12,100 bases of DNA, taken from the NCBI RefSeq assembly GCF_938017775.1, contig NZ_CALIIU010000001.1, forward strand, positions 1 to 12,100. Direction: 5' to 3'. The DNA comes from an uncultured Campylobacter sp. Its GTDB lineage: Bacteria; Campylobacterota; Campylobacteria; Campylobacterales; Campylobacteraceae. Below are positions 5,836 to 12,100 of the stretch, in pieces. The notes under the pieces were generated by a model. That model was not told the origin of the DNA. It saw only the letters and a program-made list of their open reading frames with translations, and did no database searches. The translations under genes and the position numbers were made by a program. Every line of letters starts with the position of its first letter. Positions within the stretch are counted from its first letter, which is position 1.

Positions 5836-6633
5836 ATGGTAACAATGAGAGATTTGCTAGAGTGCGGCGTTCATTTCGGACACCAAACACGCAGATGGAA
5901 TCCGAAGATGAAAAAATTCATTTTCGGCGAGAGAAAAGGTATCTACATCATAGATCTACAAAAAACTATCCGCTACTTCCGCTACACTTATAATATCGTA
6001 CGCGACGCGGCTGCAGAGGGCAAGACGATACTTTTCGTAGGCACTAAAAAACAAGCTGGCGCGACGCTAAAAGAGTACGCCGAAAAATGCGGCATGCCTT
6101 ATGTAAGCCACAGATGGCTAGGCGGCATGCTGACGAATTTTTCCACTATCAAGCAATCGATCCGCAAGCTCGAAGTAATCGAGACCATGGAAGAGGATGG
6201 CTCGATAAATTTACTAACCAAAAAAGAGGCGCTAATGCTTCGCCGCAAAAAAGAGAAGCTCGAGCTTTATCTAGGCGGCATTCGCAATATGAAGGGCCTT
6301 CCTGATATGATCTTCGTCATCGACGTCGTAAAAGAAAAGATCGCCGTAGCGGAAGCTAACCGCCTAAAAATGCCGGTTATTGCCCCTTTGGATACGAACT
6401 GCGATCCGGACGTAGTCGATTTCCCGATCCCCGGCAACGACGATGCGATCCGCTCGGTTCAGCTTTTCTGCCAAGAGATGGCTGAGGCGATCAACGAAGG
6501 CAAGGCGCTTCGCGATCAAGATACGAGCGAGGATGTCGAGCAGAGCCAAGCCGTCAGCGATGAAGAGAAAGAGGAAGTCGTAGCTGAGGCGATGAGCGAA
6601 GAGGATTTTGACGTAAGCGAGGACGAAGAGTAA
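5836..6633 (+). CDS. rpsB: 30S ribosomal protein S2
   Basis: Component of the small ribosomal subunit, bound late in assembly and needed to seat S1 or its equivalent and initiate translation. The start MVTMRDLLECGVHFGHQT followed by RRWNPKMKKFIFGERKGIYI is close to the C. jejuni protein. Other family segments are VGTKKQA, SHRWLGGMLTNFSTI, LGGIRNMKGLPDMIFVID and PVIAPLDTNCDPDVVDFPIPGND. The body ends at about residue 226; a strongly acidic tail of nearly 40 residues follows (Glu/Asp-rich), as is common in this group. The 265-aa length is normal. The AAGGAG ribosome site supports this ATG rather than the internal one three codons later. The stop TAA shares a base with the tsf start, so the two are coupled. 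Confidence 0.97.
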   Translation: MVTMRDLLECGVHFGHQTRRWNPKMKKFIFGERKGIYIIDLQKTIRYFRYTYNIVRDAAAEGKTILFVGTKKQAGATLKEYAEKCGMPYVSHRWLGGMLTNFSTIKQSIRKLEVIETMEEDGSINLLTKKEALMLRRKKEKLELYLGGIRNMKGLPDMIFVIDVVKEKIAVAEANRLKMPVIAPLDTNCDPDVVDFPIPGNDDAIRSVQLFCQEMAEAINEGKALRDQDTSEDVEQSQAVSDEEKEEVVAEAMSEEDFDVSEDEE

Positions 6634-7697
6634 TGGAAATCAGCGCACAAATGGTAAAAGAGCTCCGCGAAAGCACTGGAGCGGGGATGATGGATTGCAA
6701 AAAGGCTTTGGTTGAAACAGACGGCGATATGGATAAAGCCGTCGATCTACTTCGCGAAAAGGGCCTCGGAAAGGCTGCTAAAAAAGCCGACCGCCTAGCT
6801 AGCGAGGGTCTAGTGAGCGTCGAAGTGAGCGCAGATCACAAGATCGCGACCATAAGCGAGATAAATTCCGAAACCGACTTCGTAGCTAAAAATCAAAATT
6901 TTATAAATTTAGTAAAAAATACTACTCTACATATCCAAAGCAAGGGCATTAGCAGCATTGATGAGCTAAATTCCAGCATCATCGACGGCGTTAAATTTGA
7001 TGAGCATCTAAAAAGCCAGATCGCTACGATCGGCGAAAATTTGGTCGTTAGAAGATTTGAGACGATTAAGGCGGGCGCAAACGGAGTAGTAAACGGCTAC
7101 CTGCACTCAAACGGCCGCGTAGGCGTCATCATCGCTGCAGCTTGCGACAGCGAGCGGACTGCAGAGGGTGCAAAGGAGCTTATAAAAAATCTCTGCATGC
7201 ACGCAGCTGCTATGAAACCGCAGGTTATCAGCTATAAAGAGCTTGATCCAGATTTTATCGAGAAGGAATTTTTAGCTCTTAAAGGCGAGTTTGAGAAGGA
7301 AAATGAGGAGTTCGTGCGTTTAGGCAAACCGCTTCATAAGATCCCGCAGTTCGGCTCGCGCGCGCATCTAACGGACGAAATTTTAGCCAAAGAGATCGAA
7401 GTTTTAAAAGACGAGCTTCGCAAGCAAAATAAGCCTGAAAAAATTTGGGATAAAATTTTACCGGGCCAGATCGATCGCTTCATCGCCGATAATACCCAAA
7501 TCGATCAGCGCCTCACGCTGCTAGGGCAATTTTACGTCATGGACGATAAGAAAACCGTCGAGCAGGTGATTGACGAAGAGGCTAAAAAACTAGGCGGCAA
7601 AATCGAGATCGTAAAATACGTCCGCTTCGAAGTGGGCGAGGGTCTAGAGAAAAAGAGCGAAGACTTTGCTGCCGAAGTAGCGGCTCAAATCGGCTAA
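6633..7697 (+). CDS. tsf: translation elongation factor Ts
   Basis: Guanine-nucleotide exchange factor that recycles EF-Tu-GDP to EF-Tu-GTP. The UBA-like N-terminal domain (about residues 1-55) has VKELRESTGAGMMDCKKAL and a helix ending in GLGKAAKKADR. The core then has the EF-Tu contact motif TDFVAKN at 81-87. Dimerisation-domain segments follow, including NGYLHSNGRVGVIIAA and HAAAMKP. The C-terminal module carries PGQIDRFIADN, LLGQFYVMDDKKTVEQV and VKYVRFEVGEGLEK. At 354 aa it is longer than the 283-aa E. coli protein but normal for Campylobacter. It starts in TAATG overlapping rpsB and ends 2 bp before the ATPase gene. Confidence 0.97.
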   Translation: MEISAQMVKELRESTGAGMMDCKKALVETDGDMDKAVDLLREKGLGKAAKKADRLASEGLVSVEVSADHKIATISEINSETDFVAKNQNFINLVKNTTLHIQSKGISSIDELNSSIIDGVKFDEHLKSQIATIGENLVVRRFETIKAGANGVVNGYLHSNGRVGVIIAAACDSERTAEGAKELIKNLCMHAAAMKPQVISYKELDPDFIEKEFLALKGEFEKENEEFVRLGKPLHKIPQFGSRAHLTDEILAKEIEVLKDELRKQNKPEKIWDKILPGQIDRFIADNTQIDQRLTLLGQFYVMDDKKTVEQVIDEEAKKLGGKIEIVKYVRFEVGEGLEKKSEDFAAEVAAQIG

Positions 7698-7699
7698 AT

Positions 7700-8341
7700 A
7701 TGGAACTTCTAAAGGGCGTAAATCTCACTCACGCGTATGATTATACGCTCTTTGAAAATGTAAGCTTAAGCGTTGGGGAGGGCGAAAGCATCGCTATTTT
7801 AGGCGTTAGCGGCTGCGGCAAATCTACCCTGCTTCATATTTTATGCACGCTTTTAAAACCGAATTCGGGCGAAGTGATCTACAGAGGGCGCAGTATTTAC
7901 GAGTTAAGCTCCGATGAGAGACTTAAAATTCGCCGCAACGACTTTGGCATAATATTTCAATCCCATTACCTTTTTAAGGGCTTTTCCTCTGGCGAAAATA
8001 TCGAACTTGCCGCCAAACTTACGAATAACGCGATAGATCAGAAAATTTTAAAAAAGCTTAAGATAGAAAATACGCTTGCTCAAGGCGTGGGTGAGCTTAG
8101 CGGTGGACAGCAGCAACGCGTGAGCATCGCTCGCATACTTTGTAAAAAGCCGCGCATAATCTTTGCCGACGAGCCTACGGGAAATTTAGATAAGGATACC
8201 GCAAACGAGGTCATGAGCGTGATCTTTGATTACGTAAAATCCAGTCGTGGCGCGCTCGTGCTCGTGACCCACGATGAGAATTTAGCGCAGAAATGCTGCA
8301 AAGTTTATCGCCTAAATAACCGAAATTTAGCGCAAATATAA
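7700..8341 (+). CDS. LolD/FtsE-like ABC transporter ATPase
   Basis: ATP-binding subunit of an MacB/LolD/FtsE-type transporter. Motifs are Walker A GVSGCGKST at 35-43, signature LSGGQQQR at 133-140, Walker B IIFADEPTGNLD with D157/E158, and the H-loop VLVTHDEN with His191. The pattern ADEPTGNLD is typical of this subfamily, whose partners are FtsX- or LolCE-like permeases; none is encoded here. The 213-aa length is normal. It starts 2 bp after tsf. The same position after tsf is held in C. jejuni by an ABC ATPase (Cj1180c), so this is a conserved linkage. In C. jejuni the next gene is fliR, which is absent here. Lipoprotein sorting is a plausible role but unproven. Confidence 0.9.
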   Translation: MELLKGVNLTHAYDYTLFENVSLSVGEGESIAILGVSGCGKSTLLHILCTLLKPNSGEVIYRGRSIYELSSDERLKIRRNDFGIIFQSHYLFKGFSSGENIELAAKLTNNAIDQKILKKLKIENTLAQGVGELSGGQQQRVSIARILCKKPRIIFADEPTGNLDKDTANEVMSVIFDYVKSSRGALVLVTHDENLAQKCCKVYRLNNRNLAQI

Positions 8342-8364
8342 GCAATTAATAACCAAAAATATCT

Positions 8365-8392
8365 TACAATAGCCCAAATTCTTTCTAAAAGG
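8365..8392 (+). promoter_or_regulatory. possible promoter and ribosome site of the acidic-protein gene
   Basis: TACAAT at 8365-8370 in AT-rich sequence could be a -10 box, and AAGG at 8389-8392 lies 6 nt before the ATG at 8399. The 57-bp gap is where fliR would lie in motile relatives, so a local promoter may serve the acidic protein, gmk and tatA. Confidence 0.35.
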
Positions 8393-8398
8393 TCATAA

Positions 8399-10471
8399 AT
8401 GAAAATTCTACTTGACAATCACAATGAGCAGGTTGCAAGTGTCGTAAATATTTGCTGCGAGCGCATCGGTGCGGACCTAGTAGCATATAGTGCGGACGAG
8501 AGTGAATATGATTTGACGATAAAAAATTATGAAGATGGCGATGATATTTCAAAATTTGATCTTAATAAGACGCTGTTTCTGACGCCTAAAAACGTCTCGG
8601 CGCCAGGAGCGCGATACACCCTTACCAAGCCTTTTTCACCGCTTGAGCTCATTACGTTTATCAGCGAGTTTTCGGTTCAAAATATGAGCGTGCAGGCGAA
8701 AGAAAAAATGGCGAAAGAATTTGCCGATGCAAGCTCTGTGATGAAAGAGATCGATGCGATTGATCAGGCGAATTCCACTTCGGGCAGTAATTTTGAAGAG
8801 CTTGTGGATAGCTTTTATGACTCCGGCAAGGATATACCGCTTTCACAGCTGGCAAACGATATAGCGCCCGAGATTGCAGATGATGTGCCGCTTTCGCAGT
8901 TGCTAGGTGATATGCCGCGCGCGGACGAGATCGCAGATGATATTCCGCTCTCACAGCTTGCAGATGAAGCAGCTCTTGCGGACACCATCGCCGATGATAC
9001 GCCGCTTAACGCGGTCGCAGAAAAGATTGCGGATAATATCGCAGACGATATGCCTCTAAACTTAGCTGCTAGCGATATCCCTGAGGATGTACCGCTAAAT
9101 AGTATCGGCGCAAGCGAGCCTGCTGAAAATAATAACGCGCCTCGGGGCGAAATCCCGCTCGCAAAGGATGATGCTCCGATAGCTCTAGCGGCGCTAGATG
9201 ATGAAAATCCTAAGAATTTAAAAACAGATAAATCGCAGACAGAAGATGAAATTCCCGCCATACGGGCAAGCGAAACTTTACCGCTTGCGCAGCAAGACGA
9301 GTCGCAAAGAGCTGGCAGCTCTAATGAAACTGCTATTGAAAAAAAGGCAGACGCTGCGCTTAATTTAGAGGAAGCGAAAGGTCCTGCGGATGTTACGCTT
9401 AAACAGCATGAGTCAGACGGCTCATTTGCCTATAAAACAGATGAAAAAAATTCTGCCTCGCAAGTAGTGCAAGATGCAGCCGGCGCGTCTGTCAATAATG
9501 GATTTGATATGGATTTTTCCAGGCTTTTCGATAGCGCTGGCATGCCCGTGGAGGAGTTTGGCGGATATGATAATTTTGCCGCGGCTGCGTTTGCTTCCGA
9601 TGAAAAAGAGGAGAAAAGATCTGCGCATGATAAAAATAAAACGGCTACGGATTTTCAAAAAACGCAAATTTCGTCTCAATACGAGGTCGCTTCAGATACG
9701 CCGATTGCGTTAGCGGGTGCGGGCGATATACCTCGCGAAAATCTTTATAACGCCGTTCCGTTTCAAAGCATGGAATTTACCGGCGGACTTGCACAGAATG
9801 CGTCTATGTCTGCTCATAATGAAGCATGGAATTCAATTGGCGCAAATTTCGCAGCTTCTGCAAATTCTAGCAATACCGGGACTACAAATTCCACTCCTGC
9901 GCCGAATTTTTCGGAGCTAAACTTGCCGCACATATTAGATGCCTCAGATTTACCGAAGCAAAGCGAGCAAGCCAATAGCGTTGCCGGTGGGTTTGCGGAC
10001 GGATTTTTGCGCGCCATGGAGGGCGATTTTGCAAACTCGTTTGCCACAAGCTCCGCAGATAGCGAGCAATTTAAATCCGGCAAGCCCGCAAAGAGCGCCG
10101 CGCAGCAGATAAAATTTAATGCTTCACAGCTTTCGGAGCGCACCGAATTTAAAGCGCATAAATTCGGCGCGTCCGAGCAGGTAAATGAGATGAAATTTGG
10201 CGCGCAAGCTATACCGAATGAGCTTGCCGCTTCGGCTGCGGCGGAGTTTGCCAGCCTTATGGCAAGCGAGTTAGAGCCTAGCGCCAAAAGCGAGCCGCTG
10301 CGTAACGAGCATAGCAAAAAGCCGAGCGCCGAGGAGCTAAAGAGCAAGCTGCGCGACGATTTGGAAGCGGGCATCGCAAACACGATCGAGAAATTTGCGG
10401 GCAGTAAGGACGCTAAAGACGCACTGAAGGACTTTAAGATCAATATAGACATATCGTTTGGAGATAGATAG
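8399..10471 (+). CDS. acidic repeat protein, receiver-like N-terminus
   Basis: Long acidic protein in the place of the C. jejuni 'highly acidic protein' (Cj1178c), between the ABC ATPase and gmk; function unknown. Residues 1-100 resemble a degenerate response-regulator receiver: β-strand MKILLDNHNEQ, YDLTIKNYED, KTLFLTPKN and the C-terminal ARYTLTKPFSPLELITFI with its KPF motif. I cannot identify a proper phospho-acceptor Asp. From about 145 to 235 a motif DDxPLSQL or DDxPLN recurs six times (Asp at about 145, 162, 181, 200, 217, 230), with looser copies later (EIPLAKDD, ETLPLAQQD, DTPIALA). The middle is low-complexity, Ala/Ser/Asp/Glu/Asn-rich and probably disordered. The end (about 640-690, ELKSKLRDDLEAGIANTIEKF to FKINIDISFGDR) looks ordered and is probably the conserved part. 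There is no signal peptide or membrane segment. Its TAG overlaps the gmk GTG by one base. Confidence 0.8.
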   Translation: MKILLDNHNEQVASVVNICCERIGADLVAYSADESEYDLTIKNYEDGDDISKFDLNKTLFLTPKNVSAPGARYTLTKPFSPLELITFISEFSVQNMSVQAKEKMAKEFADASSVMKEIDAIDQANSTSGSNFEELVDSFYDSGKDIPLSQLANDIAPEIADDVPLSQLLGDMPRADEIADDIPLSQLADEAALADTIADDTPLNAVAEKIADNIADDMPLNLAASDIPEDVPLNSIGASEPAENNNAPRGEIPLAKDDAPIALAALDDENPKNLKTDKSQTEDEIPAIRASETLPLAQQDESQRAGSSNETAIEKKADAALNLEEAKGPADVTLKQHESDGSFAYKTDEKNSASQVVQDAAGASVNNGFDMDFSRLFDSAGMPVEEFGGYDNFAAAAFASDEKEEKRSAHDKNKTATDFQKTQISSQYEVASDTPIALAGAGDIPRENLYNAVPFQSMEFTGGLAQNASMSAHNEAWNSIGANFAASANSSNTGTTNSTPAPNFSELNLPHILDASDLPKQSEQANSVAGGFADGFLRAMEGDFANSFATSSADSEQFKSGKPAKSAAQQIKFNASQLSERTEFKAHKFGASEQVNEMKFGAQAIPNELAASAAAEFASLMASELEPSAKSEPLRNEHSKKPSAEELKSKLRDDLEAGIANTIEKFAGSKDAKDALKDFKINIDISFGDR

Positions 10472-11085
10472 TGAAAGGCAAAATTTTGCTCGTTTCCGGT
10501 CCAAGCGGTAGCGGCAAAAGCACGCTCATAAAGCGTCTTATCGCAGAATTCGGCGGGCAGATATACTTTTCGATCTCCTCTACGACGCGCGAAATGCGTG
10601 CGGGCGAAGCGGACGGCGTAAATTATTATTTCATAAGCGAGAGCGAGTTTCGTGCAGGCATCGAGCGCGGAGAGTTTTTAGAGTGGGCGAACGTGCACGG
10701 CAAATACTACGGTACTTCGCTAAAAGCCGTTACGAGCGAGCTTGAGCGGGGTAAGATCGTGATTTTTGACATCGATGTGCAAGGATATGAGATCGTGCGT
10801 AGCAAAGTGCCTAAAAGCGAGCTTACTAGCGTATTTATTACTACGCCGAGCTTGTCGGAGCTTAGAGATAGGTTGCGCGCTCGCGGCGATAATGATCCCG
10901 CCGATATTGCTTTACGCCTGCAAAACGCGCAAGAGGAGATGGAGCGCCTAGGCGAGTATGGTTATTTCATAATAAACGACCGCCTGGAAGCGGCGTATGA
11001 AAATTTAAGATCAATCTACAAAACTATCAAACTAGAAACGGCAAGCCGCGACATAGGCAAGCTAATCGAAATTTGGAAAATTTAA
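10471..11085 (+). CDS. gmk: guanylate kinase
   Basis: Phosphorylates GMP to GDP with ATP. It shows the P-loop GPSGSGKST at 10-18, the GMP-binding stretch SISSTTREMRAGEADGVNYY, the lid-region segment EWANVHGKYYGTS, and FDIDVQGYEIV. RLRARGDNDPADIALRLQNA carries the arginines of the phosphate-transfer site. The 204-aa length is normal. I accept the GTG start at 10471 because GGAG at 10460-10463 is 7 nt upstream and the frame overlaps the previous stop (TAGTG), implying coupled translation. tatA follows after 10 bp. Confidence 0.96.
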   Translation: MKGKILLVSGPSGSGKSTLIKRLIAEFGGQIYFSISSTTREMRAGEADGVNYYFISESEFRAGIERGEFLEWANVHGKYYGTSLKAVTSELERGKIVIFDIDVQGYEIVRSKVPKSELTSVFITTPSLSELRDRLRARGDNDPADIALRLQNAQEEMERLGEYGYFIINDRLEAAYENLRSIYKTIKLETASRDIGKLIEIWKI

Positions 11086-11095
11086 AGGAGAAAAA

Positions 11096-11302
11096 ATGGG
11101 CGTAAGTGTTCAACAACTGCTAATTATCTTAGCGATTATCGTGTTACTTTTCGGAGCTAAAAAAATCCCCGAGCTTGCAAAGGGCGTAGGTAAGGGCATT
11201 AAGACCTTCAAAAAAGAGATGGAGGACGACACGCCTGAGAAGGTCGAGAAAAAGGCAGAGTATTACGAAAGGATGTTTAGGGATTTAGGGATATTAGGCT
11301 AA
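11096..11302 (+). CDS. tatA: Sec-independent translocase TatA, C-terminus possibly foreign
   Basis: Pore-forming subunit of the twin-arginine export system. Residues 4-21 form the single membrane helix (SVQQLLIILAIIVLLFGA). The hallmark FGAKKIPELAKGVGKGIKTFKKEM amphipathic helix follows. GGAG at 11087-11090 supports the start. At 68 aa it is a little short. The first 53 residues or so look like Campylobacter TatA, but the tail AEYYERMFRDLGILG does not resemble the usual charged, low-complexity tail. Its last four codons and stop lie inside a repeat (from 11289) that recurs after the uridine kinase. I infer that the native 3' end has been replaced at a junction at about 11250-11288. The part that remains would probably still work. 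Confidence 0.88.
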   Translation: MGVSVQQLLIILAIIVLLFGAKKIPELAKGVGKGIKTFKKEMEDDTPEKVEKKAEYYERMFRDLGILG

Positions 11303-11332
11303 TAAGGCAAATTGGCCCAATAAGGCTAATAA
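11289..11332 (+). repeat. 44-bp ATTAGG/AATAAGG repeat, copy 1
   Basis: Begins with GGATATTAGG and ends with CAATAAGGCTAATAA. The second copy at 12032-12075 has the same two blocks with the same 29-bp start-to-start spacing; the 19 bp between match at 11 positions, giving 36 of 44 overall. The sequence consists of short degenerate units such as (C/T)AATAAGGC and TTAGG. It starts inside the last codons of tatA. I recall similar ATTAGG/AATAAGCC strings in intergenic DNA of Prevotella and relatives, but could not check it. Confidence 0.75.
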
Positions 11333-11364
11333 ACCCAATAATAAGAATAATAAAATCAACCAAT

Positions 11365-11991
11365 ATGAAGGATAAAATAACTATCATAGGAATAGCGGGT
11401 GGTACTGGTTCGGGAAAGACCACCGTAGTGAAGAAAATCGTAGAGAGTCTTCCTCCTCATTATGTGGCTGTTGTGCCATTGGATTCTTATTATAATGACA
11501 CGACAGGACTTACTGATGAAGAGCGCAAGGCAATCAATTTCGATCATCCAGATGCCTTTGATTGGAAACTACTCATTAAGCAGGTGAATGAGTTGCGTGA
11601 GGGAAGAGCTGTTGAACAGCCAACATATAGTTATATTCTCAGCAATCGTTTGCCAGAGACAATTCATGTAGAGCCAAAGCCTGTAATCATCGTTGAGGGT
11701 ATTATGGCATTGAGCAACAAGCGTCTGCGTGATATGATGGATCTCAAGATTTTTGTTGATTGTGATCCTGATGAGCGCCTTATCCGTAATATTCAGCGTG
11801 ATACGATAGACCGTGGCCGTACGGTTTCAATGGTTGTAGACCGCTATCTGGAAGTGTTGAAACCAATGCACGAGCAATTTATCGAGCCTACTAAGCGTTA
11901 TGCTGACGTGATTATCCCACAGGGAGGCGAGAATGTAAAGGGTATCAACATTCTCTGTAAGTATATCGAAGGCTTGATACCAAAGGATTAA
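11365..11991 (+). CDS. udk: uridine kinase, Bacteroidetes-like
   Basis: Phosphorylates uridine and cytidine to UMP and CMP in pyrimidine salvage. It shows the P-loop GIAGGTGSGKTT (9-20), the substrate segment PLDSYYNDTTGLT, NFDHPDAFDW, PTYSYILSNR, VIIVEGIMAL and the lid-region RNIQRDTIDRGRT. It is 208 aa, the family's usual length. Several features set it apart from the genes before it. There is no Shine-Dalgarno sequence upstream of the ATG (only A/T-rich sequence, as in Bacteroidetes), arginine is mostly CGT rather than CGC, and there are no AAATTT words. 11521-11580 has 25 G/C in 60. The protein reads like the Bacteroidetes form. In C. jejuni the gene after tatA is argS. I infer a contig chimera or recent transfer. 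Confidence 0.93.
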   Translation: MKDKITIIGIAGGTGSGKTTVVKKIVESLPPHYVAVVPLDSYYNDTTGLTDEERKAINFDHPDAFDWKLLIKQVNELREGRAVEQPTYSYILSNRLPETIHVEPKPVIIVEGIMALSNKRLRDMMDLKIFVDCDPDERLIRNIQRDTIDRGRTVSMVVDRYLEVLKPMHEQFIEPTKRYADVIIPQGGENVKGINILCKYIEGLIPKD

Positions 11992-11999
11992 GAATAAGT

Positions 12000-12026
12000 A
12001 AAGACAGGCGATTGCCTGTCTTTTTT
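12000..12026 (+). terminator. intrinsic terminator of udk
   Basis: AAAGACAGGC (12000-12009) and GCCTGTCTTT (12014-12023) form a perfect 10-bp stem with a GATT loop, and the T-run continues to 12026. It starts 9 bp after the stop codon. This is the only textbook intrinsic terminator in the window, another difference from the Campylobacter part. Confidence 0.9.
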
Positions 12027-12031
12027 ATTGA

Positions 12032-12075
12032 GGATATTAGGTTTATTAGCCCAATTAGGTCAATAAGGCTAATAA
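12032..12075 (+). repeat. 44-bp ATTAGG/AATAAGG repeat, copy 2
   Basis: Second copy of the repeat at 11289-11332, same orientation, 743 bp downstream, so the pair brackets udk and its terminator. GGATATTAGG (12032-12041) and CAATAAGGCTAATAA (12061-12075) match copy 1 exactly. The remaining bases to 12100 show no gene. Confidence 0.75.
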
Positions 12076-12100
12076 TAAAAGCTTCATCCGATATGTAAAG

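Noticed and set aside
5787..5993. Open frame of 68 codons with an ATG overlapping the rpsB leader and start
   Set aside because: It lies mostly inside rpsB in another frame, its product is basic and featureless, and the rpsB frame is certain.
8815..9261. Long minus-strand open frame of 148 codons inside the acidic-protein gene
   Set aside because: It is Ser/Ala-rich and repeats because the sense strand carries repeats. It has no ribosome site or family pattern, so it is an antisense shadow.
9814..10452. Minus-strand open frame of 212 codons inside the acidic-protein gene
   Set aside because: Low-complexity Ser/Ala/Leu string mirroring GC-rich alanine and glutamate codons on the sense strand; no independent support.

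Overview
The window reads as an oral-type Campylobacter chromosome, and the best guess is a non-motile species such as C. gracilis. The evidence is a periplasmic cytochrome c553, a typical epsilonproteobacterial RpsB/EF-Ts pair, abundant AAATTT words between and within genes, and a conserved gene order. From memory, C. jejuni has rpsB-tsf-ABC ATPase-fliR-acidic protein-gmk-tatA-argS. Here the order is the same except that fliR is missing between the ATPase and the acidic protein, and argS is not found after tatA. The species call is inference.

Layout. 1-257: intergenic, no gene I can support. 270-1823: a YojI/PvdE-like exporter with fused membrane and ATPase domains. 1824-2102: an intergenic zone full of GAAATTTCGC-type words and hairpins. 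2103-2423: cytochrome c553. 2525-4082: riboflavin synthase (with an unusual internal insertion of about 50 residues) and a PgeF-type laccase-domain protein, close together. 4083-about 5690: an AT-rich accessory island. It holds a frameshifted XRE-type regulator on the minus strand, a divergent control region with two perfect 12-bp palindromes whose centres are 21 bp apart, and two translationally coupled genes of unknown function (251 aa, and a 158-aa membrane-anchored coiled coil). 5715-7697: promoter, leader, rpsB and tsf. 7700-8341: LolD-like ATPase. 8399-10471: a 690-aa acidic protein with a receiver-like N-terminus and DDxPLSQL-type repeats. 10471-11302: gmk and tatA.

From about 11250 to the end the sequence changes character. 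The uridine kinase at 11365-11991 has a Bacteroidetes look: no Shine-Dalgarno sequence, different codon choice, no AAATTT words, and a clean terminator. It lies between two copies of a 44-bp ATTAGG/AATAAGGCTAAT-type repeat in the same orientation, and the first copy starts inside the last codons of tatA. The two leading explanations are a chimeric contig joining Campylobacter to an oral Prevotella-like genome, or a very recent transfer. I favour the chimera.

How the genes work together. The core is housekeeping: riboflavin synthesis, electron transfer, translation (S2, EF-Ts), GMP phosphorylation and Tat export. The one candidate for an undescribed system is the AT-rich island at 4088-5665, where a decayed regulator faces a two-gene operon across tandem operator-like palindromes.
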